This document shows, piece after piece, positions 16,464-24,843 of a DNA stretch of 64,000 nt. How positions within the stretch are numbered: position 1 is the first letter of the stretch; each line of letters begins with the position of its first letter. Source of the stretch: Pseudoflavonifractor gallinarum (GTDB lineage Bacteria; Bacillota; Clostridia; Oscillospirales; Oscillospiraceae); the NCBI RefSeq assembly GCF_014982855.1, contig NZ_JADCKF010000001.1, forward strand, positions 248,001 to 312,000, read 5' to 3'. A program made the position numbers and the translations under genes. The notes under the pieces are model-generated. The model did not search any database, was not told the origin of the DNA, and worked only from the letters and a program-made list of their open reading frames with translations.

Positions 16464-16487
16464 GCCGCCTTTCGAGGAAGCAGAGCT

Positions 16488-16508
16488 GCCCGCGGCGATG
16501 CCGCGGGC
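16488..16508 (+). terminator. Weak terminator after the helicase gene
   Basis: GCCCGCGGC and GCCGCGGGC form a 9-pair hairpin with a GAT loop, followed by a short ATTTTG tail. Confidence 0.5.
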
Positions 16509-16599
16509 ACAGCCATTTTGCTTAGGATTCCGAATTACGGAAAAAGATTTGCTTTTTCAGAGATTTTACCGCTTTGTGTCAACTTCTATGAAGAAATTC

Positions 16600-16629
16600 T
16601 TTACACCGTTCGGCGTTCTGTGGTAAAAT
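16600..16629 (+). promoter_or_regulatory. Promoter of the DRTGG/hydrogenase-like operon
   Basis: TTTACA at 16600-16605 and TAAAAT at 16624-16629 are 18 bases apart, about 60 bases before the first gene. Confidence 0.6.
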
Positions 16630-16690
16630 ACCAAATAGCTAGAACTCCAAGTTTACTTTTCAATATATTCCACGAAGCGGAGGTCTTTTT

Positions 16691-17032
16691 ATGCAACTGC
16701 ATCAGGTTAAGGAGGTCCTCAATGCCATTGTTCTCTGTGGAGAGGACCGGTTAGATCAGGAGGTCGTTTCTGCCTGCGGAAGCGACTTTCTCAGCGATGT
16801 GCTGGCCTTTGTCCATAACCAAAATCTGCTGCTGACCGGTCTGGTCAACCCGCAGGTGGTGCGTACGGCAGAGATGACGGACATCAAGTGCATCGTTTTT
16901 GTCCGGGGCAAGCGCCCGGATGAGGACATTATTCAGATGGCGCAGGAGCGTGGCATTGTGGTCATGACCTGCGGCGAGCGTATGTACAGCGCCTGCGGGC
17001 TGCTTTACAGCAATGGATTAAGGGGGAATTAG
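16691..17032 (+). CDS. DRTGG-domain protein
   Basis: This 113-residue protein is a stand-alone DRTGG domain: VKEVLNAIVLCGEDRLDQEVVSACGSDFLSDVLAF, then GLVNPQVVRTAEMTDIKCIVFVRGKRPDEDIIQMAQERGIVVMTC. The domain is known from CBS-linked pyrophosphatases and PTA-like proteins and is thought to bind nucleotide ligands. It is the first gene of a trio with an RsbW-like ATPase 5 bases downstream and a hydrogenase-like protein. In many Clostridia the same three genes precede a hydrogenase operon. The ATG follows GGAGGTC. The function is unknown. Confidence 0.8.
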   Translation: MQLHQVKEVLNAIVLCGEDRLDQEVVSACGSDFLSDVLAFVHNQNLLLTGLVNPQVVRTAEMTDIKCIVFVRGKRPDEDIIQMAQERGIVVMTCGERMYSACGLLYSNGLRGN

Positions 17033-17037
17033 ATCCG

Positions 17038-17460
17038 ATGGAACCTGTTAAATTGGTATACCCTGTGGAGGGAGGCGACTTCATCGAGGCTGGTGAGGCT
17101 TCCAGCAAGATGAAGATGACGTTGAAGAAGCTGGGCCTTCCGTCCGATGTCATCCGCAAGGCAGCGATCTGCATGTATGAGGGTGAGATCAACATGGTCA
17201 TCCACGCCAACGGCGGGCGCGCCGAGGTGGAGGTTACGCTGGACCAGATCGTCCTGAAAATGATCGACGAGGGTCCGGGCATCCCCGACGTGGCAAAGGC
17301 CATGGAGGAGGGGTATTCCACCGCCGGCCCCGAGGTGCGCAGTCTGGGCTTTGGCGCCGGTATGGGCCTGCCCAATATGAAGCGCTACTCTGACGAGATG
17401 AACATTGAGACCGAGGTGGGCAAAGGGACCGTGGTCACCATGAAGCTCAAGATCGGATGA
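17038..17460 (+). CDS. RsbW-like anti-sigma factor/serine kinase ATPase
   Basis: This 140-residue GHKL ATPase has an N-box EGEINMVIHANGG, G1 IDEGPGIPDVAKAMEEGYSTAG and G2 LGFGAGMGLPNMKRYSDEMNIETEVGKGT, as in RsbW and SpoIIAB. Such proteins bind sigma factors or phosphorylate STAS-domain antagonists. No sigma or STAS gene lies beside it, so the partner is not evident. It lies between the DRTGG gene and the hydrogenase-like gene and is very likely cotranscribed with both. Confidence 0.85.
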   Translation: MEPVKLVYPVEGGDFIEAGEASSKMKMTLKKLGLPSDVIRKAAICMYEGEINMVIHANGGRAEVEVTLDQIVLKMIDEGPGIPDVAKAMEEGYSTAGPEVRSLGFGAGMGLPNMKRYSDEMNIETEVGKGTVVTMKLKIG

Positions 17461-17491
17461 TGCCTGCGTGGAACCTGGAGTTGATACTGCG

Positions 17492-18802
17492 ATGAAGCAC
17501 TCTGTTGTCCTGGACCGGAACCGCTGCCGGGGCTGCACGACCTGCATCAAGAACTGCCCGACCGAGGCCATCCGGGTCCGGCGGGGAAAGGCTCTGATCT
17601 TGTCGGACCGGTGTATCGATTGTGGGCGCTGCATCCAGGTGTGCCCCCACCGCGCCATTAAATCGGTGAGCGATAATTTGGAGCGGCTGCGTGACTACCG
17701 TTACTGTGTAGCAATCCCGGAACCTGCCCTCTATGGTCAGTTTCAGCACATGTGGGACATCGACCTGGTGCTGAACGGACTGAAAAAAATCGGTTTTCAT
17801 AAAGTGTTTGAGGCCGCCAAAGCAGCGGAGCTGCTGGCGGAATACACCTCCCGCCGGGGGACGGAGGAAAAAAGCCCCGTGCCCCTGATCTCGGCCAACT
17901 GTCCCACCATCCTGCGGCTGATCCGCATCCGTTTCCCGCGGCTCATTGAGCACATTGACCCCCTCATCCTGCCCATGGAGCTGGCGGCCACCCTGGCCCG
18001 CCGGGAGGCGGAGAAGGAAACGGGACTGCCGCCGGAGGAAATCGGGGTCTTTGCCATCGTCCCCTGTCCGGCCAAGGCCACGGCCTGCCACCGGCCGGAG
18101 GGACTGGAGTCCCCGGTGCTGGACGGCGCTTTTGCGATCCGTGACATCTATATCCCGCTGCTGCGGGCCATGGAGCTGCTGGAAGAGCCGGAGCCTATGC
18201 TCTCGGCCGGTGCAACCGGAATCGGCGTGGCCATCTGCAGCGGGGAATGTCATGCGCGGGGGTCCAATAAGTATCTGGCGGTGGATGGAATTGAGAATTC
18301 CATCCAGATGCTGGAGGAGATTGAAGACGGCCGCCAGCCCGAGGTGGAGTTCATCGAGCTTTCGGCCTGTACCCAGGGGTGTGTGGGCGGCTGTCTGACT
18401 GTGGAGAACCCATATGCCGCCCGTATGCGGATCCGCCGGATGATGAAGCAGCAGCCGGTGGACCGATGTGTCCAGCCTTTGAGTCAGGAGGAGGAGAAGG
18501 ATCTGCAATTCAGCCGGATCCTTCAGTATAGTCCTGCCTTCCGTCTGGATGAAGACCGGGCGGAGGCCATGGCCAAGCACCTGCGGATCGAGGCGCTGGA
18601 GTCCCGCCTGCCGGGACTGCACTGCGGCTCCTGCGGCGCACCCAACTGCCATGCCTTTGCGGAGGATGTGGTGCTGGGGCGGGCCTCTCTGGACGACTGC
18701 ATTTTCCGGGTACGGGAGCGTATGCGGGATGTGGCAGGACCGGGCGGGACGGATGTCTATCTCCCTCCCCCCTTCCGGCAGAAAAAGGCGGAAACAGAAT
18801 AA
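17492..18802 (+). CDS. [FeFe]-hydrogenase-like iron-sulfur protein (sensory/group C-D type)
   Basis: This is a 436-residue redox protein. Two [4Fe-4S] ferredoxin motifs lie at Cys12-15-18-22 and Cys41-44-47-51. The hydrogenase large domain keeps the four H-cluster ligands, Cys137 in SANCPT, Cys192 in VPCPAK, and Cys293 and Cys297 in SACTQGCVGGC. Asn136 replaces the Cys that relays protons in catalytic enzymes, where the motif is TSCCP. A C-terminal four-Cys Fe-S domain is at Cys378, 381, 386 and 403. It is probably a sensor rather than a bulk hydrogenase. ATG 17492 is preferred to GTG 17468. Confidence 0.85.
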   Translation: MKHSVVLDRNRCRGCTTCIKNCPTEAIRVRRGKALILSDRCIDCGRCIQVCPHRAIKSVSDNLERLRDYRYCVAIPEPALYGQFQHMWDIDLVLNGLKKIGFHKVFEAAKAAELLAEYTSRRGTEEKSPVPLISANCPTILRLIRIRFPRLIEHIDPLILPMELAATLARREAEKETGLPPEEIGVFAIVPCPAKATACHRPEGLESPVLDGAFAIRDIYIPLLRAMELLEEPEPMLSAGATGIGVAICSGECHARGSNKYLAVDGIENSIQMLEEIEDGRQPEVEFIELSACTQGCVGGCLTVENPYAARMRIRRMMKQQPVDRCVQPLSQEEEKDLQFSRILQYSPAFRLDEDRAEAMAKHLRIEALESRLPGLHCGSCGAPNCHAFAEDVVLGRASLDDCIFRVRERMRDVAGPGGTDVYLPPPFRQKKAETE

Positions 18803-18810
18803 AGGCAAAA

Positions 18811-18845
18811 AAGGCGCTTACCCAACTGGGTAAGCGCCTTTTTGA
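18811..18845. terminator. Bidirectional terminator between convergent genes
   Basis: AAGGCGCTTACCC, AACT loop and GGGTAAGCGCCTT are flanked by A-run and T-run on the two sides. Confidence 0.9.
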
Positions 18846-20162
18846 TTAACCGATACCGCCCATGGCAATACCGCAGATCACAACTACGGCGGAAACCAGG
18901 ACGTAGAAATAGCCGATGACCGGGAAGGAACGGCCCAGCGGCTTCAAACGGCCGCGGTTGAGCTCCTCCCGCAGGGGCTCGATCCCCAGCAGGAAATAGA
19001 TGAACACCGCGCACAGTACTGCGCCAAAGGGGGAGATATAGATGGTGACCACATCCAGCCAAGAGCCCATCTTGGGCAGGGACTCCAGGAAGACCGATAC
19101 GCCGAAGACGATGACCGAGATGGTGATCACAGCGGCGGTACGGGAGAAGTGCAGCCGGTTGGACAGGGCCTCGCTGCACGCCTCCATCATGTTCACCAGA
19201 GAGGTGATTCCGGCAAAAAAGACCGAGATGAAGAAGATGATGGCAAAGAGCTGTCCGGCGGGCATCTTCTGAAAGACCTGGGGCAGGGTGACGAACATGA
19301 GGGAGGGGCCGCTGGTGGGGTCGATGCCGAAGGCAAAGACCGCGGGAAGGATGGCAAAGCCGGCCAGCAGCGCGGCAATGGTATCCAGAATAGCGGTGTA
19401 GCCCGAGTGCTTGATGATGTCCTCATCCTTGCGCATATAGCTGCCGTAGATCAGCATTCCGGCTCCGTTGATGGACAGGGAGAAAAAGGCCTGTCCCATG
19501 GCGTAGATCCAGGTCTTGGGATTGGCCAGATAGCTCCAGTCCGGCTTGAGGAGGTAGGCATATCCGCCTGCCGAGCCGGGCAGGAAGAAGACCCGGATCG
19601 CGATGATGACAAAGAGGACGAAGAAGGTGGGCATCATGAATTTGCTGATCTTCTCAATACCGCCCTCGACGCCCAGGATCAGGATGAGCGCGGTGAGAGC
19701 CACGGCGATGATGTGCCAGGGGACCGAGCCGAAGTCCACGGCTAGGGTGTCGAAATAGGCCTGGGCGTCTCCCTGCAGAACCGAGCCGGTGATAGCCCCG
19801 GCGCAGTAGCGCAGGACCCAGCCCACGACCACCGAGTAGCCGATGGCGATGCCCAGCACACCGGCCAGCGGCATGATACCGATGATGGAGCCGCCCCGCA
19901 GTCCCCGGCGCTTGAGGATATAGTCGAAGGAGCCGGAGGTACCGGTGCCGGTCAGACGGCCCAGAGCAAACTCGGCGGACAGGCCCGCATAGCTGAACAG
20001 GGCCACGAACAGGAAATAGGGGATGAGAAAGGCGCCGCCGCCATATTGGCCCACGCGGTAGGGGAAGAGCCAGATGTTCCCCATGCCCACGGCGGAGCCT
20101 ACCGCCGCCAGCACGAAGCCGACGGAGCTGGTAAACTGGCCGGATTTTGTCTGTTTACTCAT
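18846..20162 (-). CDS. Sodium-dependent transporter of the NSS family
   Basis: This 438-residue membrane protein has about eleven or twelve hydrophobic segments. The NSS signature GSAVGMGNIWLFPYRVGQYGGGAFLIPYF forms transmembrane segment 1 with the unwound substrate and Na+ site. Bacterial relatives such as LeuT, TnaT and MhsT import amino acids with Na+. It starts 8 bases inside the end of the aminopeptidase gene, so the two are translationally coupled and may handle one amine or peptide substrate. The substrate cannot be told from sequence. Confidence 0.92.
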   Translation of the reverse strand: MSKQTKSGQFTSSVGFVLAAVGSAVGMGNIWLFPYRVGQYGGGAFLIPYFLFVALFSYAGLSAEFALGRLTGTGTSGSFDYILKRRGLRGGSIIGIMPLAGVLGIAIGYSVVVGWVLRYCAGAITGSVLQGDAQAYFDTLAVDFGSVPWHIIAVALTALILILGVEGGIEKISKFMMPTFFVLFVIIAIRVFFLPGSAGGYAYLLKPDWSYLANPKTWIYAMGQAFFSLSINGAGMLIYGSYMRKDEDIIKHSGYTAILDTIAALLAGFAILPAVFAFGIDPTSGPSLMFVTLPQVFQKMPAGQLFAIIFFISVFFAGITSLVNMMEACSEALSNRLHFSRTAAVITISVIVFGVSVFLESLPKMGSWLDVVTIYISPFGAVLCAVFIYFLLGIEPLREELNRGRLKPLGRSFPVIGYFYVLVSAVVVICGIAMGGIG

Positions 20163-21225
20163 GAGTGAAAGCCTCCTGGGAAGTGTTTGGGGTCCAAAGC
20201 TCGGTCAGGGCGTGGACAGTCTTGCCCTGACTGCCTGTGACGGTGCGGGCGGTAAAGAGCACGTTGAGCACCGCCTCTTCCGCACATTCGGCCACAGCCT
20301 GGAAGGGAAGGTCCATGGAGTCCTCCCGGAAGGCAGAGACCGTGCGGATTTTTTCCTCCGCGCGGGGATCGTAGGCGTTGGCGGTGGAGAAGGCCAAAAA
20401 GACCTCCCCGCTACCGTGGCCGATGTAGGAGCCCAGCCGGGCCAACCCCACACTGACCCGCTTGGCGACCCGCTCCAGCTGGCGGGCATCCAGGGGAAGA
20501 TCGGTGGCCACGATGGCGATGCAGGAACCCTGGTCCTCGGTCTGGCCCACGCGCAGGCGCTCCTCCAGCTGGGGGCCGATATGCTCCCCCGCGATGGTCA
20601 GATCCCGCAGGTTGCCGTGGTTGGCCAGGACCAGGACGCCCAGGGTATAGGTCTTTCCATCCACCTCCAGGCAGCGGGAGGCGGTGCCGATCCCGCCCTT
20701 GAGATCGTGGCAGACCATGCCCTTGCCTGCGCCCACGTCGCCCTCGGCAAAGTCGGCCCCGGCGGCCTCCATGGCCGCAAAGACCTCCTTCTCCCCCACG
20801 GCCCGGTGCAGGATGTCATTGAGGGTGGAATCGTTGCACTCACACACCACCGGATTGAGCGAGCGCATGGACACCCCCTCGCGGTCACAGCGGCGGACCA
20901 TGTACTCCACCAGCGCATCGTGGACCAGGCCCACGTTGAGGGTATTGGTCAGGGCAATGGGAGATTCCAGGGTGCCCAGCTCCTGGATCTGCATAAGTCC
21001 CGCGCTCTTTCCAAAGCCGTTGAGGACAAAGGCGGCGGCGGGCAACTTGTGGACAAAGGGATTTTCCGGACAGGGAAAGAGGACGGTCACCCCCGTCTTA
21101 TGGGCGGGCGTATCCACCGTACAGTGCCCCACCGTGACGCCGGGCACATCGGTGATGCGGTTGTGGGGGCCCTTGGGAAGCGAGCCCACACACAGGCCGT
21201 AGTCGGCCGCACGGAGCTGATGCAA
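20155..21225 (-). CDS. DmpA/BapA-type beta-aminopeptidase (P1 family, S58)
   Basis: This 356-residue Ntn-type hydrolase matures by self-cleavage. Family blocks are NRITDVPGVTVGHCT near the start, ALTNTLNVGLVHDALVEYM, VVCECNDSTLNDI, and DLKGGIGTASRCLEVDG around the autoprocessing site. A TTG at 21225 is chosen because AGGAGG stands 9 bases upstream and the protein then starts at the conserved N-terminus; a 60-residue upstream extension looks non-coding. Relatives release N-terminal D- or beta-amino acids from peptides. It is coupled to the NSS transporter gene. Confidence 0.88.
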   Translation of the reverse strand: MHQLRAADYGLCVGSLPKGPHNRITDVPGVTVGHCTVDTPAHKTGVTVLFPCPENPFVHKLPAAAFVLNGFGKSAGLMQIQELGTLESPIALTNTLNVGLVHDALVEYMVRRCDREGVSMRSLNPVVCECNDSTLNDILHRAVGEKEVFAAMEAAGADFAEGDVGAGKGMVCHDLKGGIGTASRCLEVDGKTYTLGVLVLANHGNLRDLTIAGEHIGPQLEERLRVGQTEDQGSCIAIVATDLPLDARQLERVAKRVSVGLARLGSYIGHGSGEVFLAFSTANAYDPRAEEKIRTVSAFREDSMDLPFQAVAECAEEAVLNVLFTARTVTGSQGKTVHALTELWTPNTSQEAFTHE

Positions 21226-21270
21226 GGTCGGTTCCTCCTTTGGTAAAGCAAATGGGGTGTTGCCTCCCCT

Positions 21271-21299
21271 ATTATCCCGGAAAGGATGCGGAAAGTCAA
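21271..21299 (-). promoter_or_regulatory. Promoter of the aminopeptidase-transporter operon
   Basis: On the minus strand TTGACT (21299-21294) and GATAAT (21276-21271) are 17 bases apart, about 45 bases before the TTG start. Confidence 0.7.
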
Positions 21300-21436
21300 T
21301 CGAAGATTTTAGCAGCGCAAAACATAAATACATAGGTGTGCTACTGTGTAAAAGTGCTGTGGAAAGAGGGATTGGGCTTTCCATTGCTTTTTCTCCCACA
21401 GATAGGGTAAAATGGGGACGTATCCGATGGAGAAAT

Positions 21437-21491
21437 TTAAAGGCTTCTTAAAAGACTTCCGTTCCGTCTCTTAAAAAAGGGGCGGTATACT
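21437..21491 (+). promoter_or_regulatory. Response-regulator promoter with TTAAA boxes
   Basis: The -10 TATACT lies at 21486-21491 with no good -35. Boxes TTAAAG (21437), TTAAAA (21448) and TTAAAA (21471) precede it at 11- and 23-base steps. This is the layout of OmpR/PhoP-type activator sites. A second possible promoter, TTGCTT-18-TAAAAT, lies at 21384-21413. Confidence 0.55.
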
Positions 21492-21516
21492 ACAATCAGG
21501 AGAAAGGAACTGCGCC

Positions 21517-22218
21517 ATGTATAACATTCTCATCTGCGATGACGACCGCGACATCGTCTCGGCCCTGGATATTTATCTGACCAGCGAGGGATATGCCACC
21601 GTAAAGGCCTATGATGGACTGGAGGCTCTGGAGATGGTGAAGGAGCATGACATCCATCTGATTCTCATGGACGTTATGATGCCCAATCTAGACGGCATCC
21701 GGGCCACCGCCAAGCTGCGGGAGAGCACGAATATCCCCATCATCCTCCTCACCGCCAAGAGCGAGGATACGGATAAGATCCTGGGCCTCAACATCGGCGC
21801 CGATGACTATATCACCAAGCCCTTCAATCCGGTGGAGGTCATCGCCCGGGTCAAGAGCCAGCTGCGGCGGTACACGACCTTGGGGGGACGCAGCAAGGTG
21901 GCGGAGGACAACAGCGCCGTTTTTTCCAACGGCGGCATTACGATGGACGATAATGCCAAGTCGGTCACCGTGGATGGGGAACGGGTCTCCCTCACCCCCA
22001 TCGAGTACAACATCCTTCTTCTGCTGATGAAGCACCCCGGGCGGGTCTTTTCCACCGGGCAGATCTATGAACAGGTGTGGAACGACCCCTCGCTGGGCTC
22101 GGAGAACACGGTGGCGGTACACATCCGGCACCTGCGCGAGAAGGTAGAGATCGACCCGGCCAACCCACGGTACATCAAAGTGGTGTGGGGACTGGGCTAT
22201 AAAATGGAAAAAATCTAA
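21517..22218 (+). CDS. OmpR/PhoB-family response regulator
   Basis: This 233-residue protein has an N-terminal receiver with the acidic pair Asp9-Asp10, phospho-acceptor Asp in LILMDVMMPNLDG, LLTAKSED and the Lys of DYITKPF. A C-terminal winged helix follows (LTPIEYNILLLLMKHPGRVFS, ENTVAVHIRHLREKVE, VVWGLGYKM), of the VanR/PhoP type. It lies 21 bases before its histidine kinase. Repeated TTAAA boxes at 11-base steps in its promoter suggest autoregulation. The stimulus is not known. Confidence 0.94.
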   Translation: MYNILICDDDRDIVSALDIYLTSEGYATVKAYDGLEALEMVKEHDIHLILMDVMMPNLDGIRATAKLRESTNIPIILLTAKSEDTDKILGLNIGADDYITKPFNPVEVIARVKSQLRRYTTLGGRSKVAEDNSAVFSNGGITMDDNAKSVTVDGERVSLTPIEYNILLLLMKHPGRVFSTGQIYEQVWNDPSLGSENTVAVHIRHLREKVEIDPANPRYIKVVWGLGYKMEKI

Positions 22219-22239
22219 ACGTGAACGGGAGGGGCGCCC

Positions 22240-24375
22240 ATGGGGGCAAAGCATAACAGAGGATTTCGGAAGGGCTGTGCCGCTGCACTGTGTATCGTGT
22301 GCGGCGCACTGGCCTTCTGGTCCAGTATTTTGCTGGTGTCCCGGTGGGACGATCTGTGGTCCGCCGGTGATTTTTATCAGAGCGGCAGCCTGTATAGCGC
22401 CCTGTGGCCCTACCGGGCAACGGTGGAGCAGGGCATGATGCTGCGCCTTCGGGAGACCTGGGGACAGGACCTGGAATATCTGGAAGAGCTCCAGCTGCAG
22501 CAGATCGAGAAAAAGCTCCGGGCGGAGCAGACCAACTACCGCTTCCGGGTACGGCTGGACGACGGGACCATCCTGTGGAGCAATCTGGATCAGGAGCAGA
22601 CCCTGGACGATCTGGCCAGACAGGATACCTACTCCTTTACGGTGACCCAGGGGGATGAGCTGTACAATGAGGATCAAAGCCGCTGGGACAATACCGACAG
22701 TTATGAGATCCTCCAGGTTTGGACCGGAGAAAAGTATGTGGAATTCAGTCCCGTGGTCCCGGCAGACGCAGCCGGAGCGGGACAATATGGTTATTCCTAC
22801 GACACAGACATGGAGCGGTGGATCTGGACCGAGGACCAGGACAGCCGCGTCCACACCGCGAGCCTGGTGGTGGAGAGCGGTGTGACCGATCCCCTGACCG
22901 TGCGGGACTCCATCTGGACGGCGAAGGAGAATTATGACGGGATCCAGAACTGGCTGGGACCGGTCACGGTGCTGTGTCTCATCTCCCTGACACTGACCCT
23001 GGTGGGGCTGGTGTGGCTCTGGAGGAGCATCGCATTCTGTTCCGAGGAAAGTCAAATGCTGCCCCTCTCCTGGCAGGACAGGATCCCCTATGAGCTCTAC
23101 CTGTTGGGGGCGAGCTTCCTTTTCTGCATCCCGCAGGCGGCGGGAGATCCCATCACCACCAACATCAACCAGCACGGGCTTTCTCTCCGGGCGGTCATTG
23201 GCCTGGGCGTGCTGACCATGGCCGAAGTGGGCCTGGTTTTGGCGGCGCTTATGAGCACCATGAAGCGGTGGAAAAACGGGATTCTGCTGCGCAATACCCT
23301 GTGCTGGCATCTGTGCGCCAGGGTGGGGCATTTCTTCCGGGAGGTAACGCTCCACTGGCCCATCACCCGGCGGGCCGTGTGGATTTTCCTGCTCTATTTG
23401 GTGGGCACTGTGCTGACCGGAGCGACCATCATTCTGATTCCGGTCTATCAGGGACTGGTGCTCTGGGGCATCTGCCGGTGGGTGCGCCAGTGGAAGGAGA
23501 TCCGGAGCGCGGCGGAGGAGATCGTCAGCGGAGGCAGCGAGGTGCAGATCGACACCAGGGGGATGTACCGGGACCTGAAAGAGCACGCCCAACAGCTCAA
23601 CGCCCTGGGGGTCTCCATCACCCATGCGGTGGAGGAACGGCTGCGGAGCGAGCGGTTCAAGGCCGAGCTTATCACCAATGTCTCCCACGACCTCAAGACC
23701 CCGCTCACCTCCATCATCAACTATGTGGATCTGCTCAAAAAGGTGGGGATCACCGAGCCCAAGGCCCTGGAGTACCTGGAGGTGCTGGACCGGAAGTCCC
23801 AGCGGCTGAAAAAGCTGACGGAGGACCTAGTGGAGGCGTCCAAGGCCTCCACGGGGACACTGCCCGTGTCGCTGGAGCGGCTGGACTTTGGACAGCTGGT
23901 GCAGCAGGCCATGGGAGAATATGAGGAGAAATTTGCCCAGGCCGGATTGACCCCTGTACTGGACCAGGGCGATGGCAGCCGGGTCATTCTGGCCGACGGC
24001 CGCCACCTGTGGCGGGTCATTGACAATCTGCTGGGGAACTGCTGTAAATATGCCCTGAGCGGCACCCGGGTCTACCTGGATTTGTCGGCACGGGATGGGC
24101 GGGTATTTCTGACGGTGAAGAATATTTCCCGGGCAGCCCTCAATCTCCCGCCGGAACAGCTGATGGAGCGGTTTGTGCGGGGCGACACCGCCCGCAGTAC
24201 GGAGGGCTCCGGACTGGGACTCTCCATTGCACGGAGCCTGACGGAGCTTCAGGGCGGTTCCTTCCGGCTGGATATTGACGGCGATCTCTTCAAAGCGGAG
24301 GTCTCGCTGCCGGCCGCGCCGGAGGAGCCCCTTTCCCCGCCGGAACAGAGTGGGGAATCCGAGATGCTTTTGTGA
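22240..24375 (+). CDS. Membrane sensor histidine kinase
   Basis: This is a 711-residue kinase. There is one N-terminal membrane helix, then an extracytoplasmic sensor of about 200 residues (roughly 35-230), a block of about five further helices around residues 245-410, and a cytoplasmic HisKA domain with phospho-acceptor His in ITNVSHDLKTPLTSIINYVDLL. The ATPase domain has N-box NLLGNCCKYAL and G-box GSGLGLSIARSL. The multi-helix region between sensor and kinase is unusual for VanS-type kinases and may be a second sensing element. It pairs with the regulator just upstream. Confidence 0.92.
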   Translation: MGAKHNRGFRKGCAAALCIVCGALAFWSSILLVSRWDDLWSAGDFYQSGSLYSALWPYRATVEQGMMLRLRETWGQDLEYLEELQLQQIEKKLRAEQTNYRFRVRLDDGTILWSNLDQEQTLDDLARQDTYSFTVTQGDELYNEDQSRWDNTDSYEILQVWTGEKYVEFSPVVPADAAGAGQYGYSYDTDMERWIWTEDQDSRVHTASLVVESGVTDPLTVRDSIWTAKENYDGIQNWLGPVTVLCLISLTLTLVGLVWLWRSIAFCSEESQMLPLSWQDRIPYELYLLGASFLFCIPQAAGDPITTNINQHGLSLRAVIGLGVLTMAEVGLVLAALMSTMKRWKNGILLRNTLCWHLCARVGHFFREVTLHWPITRRAVWIFLLYLVGTVLTGATIILIPVYQGLVLWGICRWVRQWKEIRSAAEEIVSGGSEVQIDTRGMYRDLKEHAQQLNALGVSITHAVEERLRSERFKAELITNVSHDLKTPLTSIINYVDLLKKVGITEPKALEYLEVLDRKSQRLKKLTEDLVEASKASTGTLPVSLERLDFGQLVQQAMGEYEEKFAQAGLTPVLDQGDGSRVILADGRHLWRVIDNLLGNCCKYALSGTRVYLDLSARDGRVFLTVKNISRAALNLPPEQLMERFVRGDTARSTEGSGLGLSIARSLTELQGGSFRLDIDGDLFKAEVSLPAAPEEPLSPPEQSGESEMLL

Positions 24376-24411
24376 GGCATCAGAGATTCTTTATCTCCTT
24401 TTTATCCAATT

Positions 24412-24454
24412 TTAAGACAGGACGAACGATCCTTTAACGCTCGTCTGGTATCTT
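24412..24454 (+). promoter_or_regulatory. Promoter of the PspC gene with matching TTAA boxes
   Basis: The -10 TATCTT lies at 24449-24454. TTAAGA (24412) and TTAACG (24434) sit 37 and 15 bases before it, almost the same offsets as the TTAA boxes of the response-regulator promoter (38 and 15). Confidence 0.5.
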
Positions 24455-24520
24455 AGAGACAAGGAAAACGGTGCGGAAGGGCGGATGTGTCCCTGCACCC
24501 TATGGAAGGAGAGCAAGCTC

Positions 24521-24727
24521 ATGGAAAAGAAGCTCTATCGGACAGAGGGCCGGGAGGCCCTGCTGTTTGGCGTGTGCGGCGGCATTGCCGAGTATTTTAA
24601 CTTGGACCCCACCCTGGTACGGGTGGTGATGGTACTGCTGATGTGGTTCAAGGGGGCGGCGCTGATCCTCTATCTCATTGCGGCGTTCCTCCTGCCCCGT
24701 AAAAGCACCCTCTACCCGGGAAGCTGA
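24521..24727 (+). CDS. PspC-domain membrane protein
   Basis: This 68-residue protein is a bare PspC domain: KLYRTEGREALLFGVCGGIAEYFNLDPTLVRVVMVLLM, then a hydrophobic helix, ending LLPRKSTLYPGS. Such proteins act in envelope stress, often as small membrane partners of a two-component system. The ATG at 24521 follows AAGGAGAGC. It lies 145 bases after the kinase gene and has its own candidate promoter with boxes like those of the regulator, so it may belong to that regulon. Confidence 0.9.
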   Translation: MEKKLYRTEGREALLFGVCGGIAEYFNLDPTLVRVVMVLLMWFKGAALILYLIAAFLLPRKSTLYPGS

Positions 24728-24788
24728 GCGGGAGGAATTTGGATCCAAATCAAATACGGCTGCCAGCATTTTTGGATGGATATGCCAA

Positions 24789-24824
24789 GGCCCCCGCTCC
24801 GTTAGGAGCGGGGGCCAAATTTTT
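24789..24824. terminator. Terminator between PspC gene and S-layer-like gene
   Basis: GGCCCCCGCTCC, GTTA, GGAGCGGGGGCC and AAATTTTTT. The same 12-base stem recurs at 28559. Confidence 0.85.
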
Positions 24825-24843
24825 TGCAGAACAGTGTGCTTCT

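Noticed and set aside
21226-21399. 60-residue N-terminal extension of the aminopeptidase
   Set aside because: It covers the promoter TTGACT-17-GATAAT and lacks similarity to the family start.
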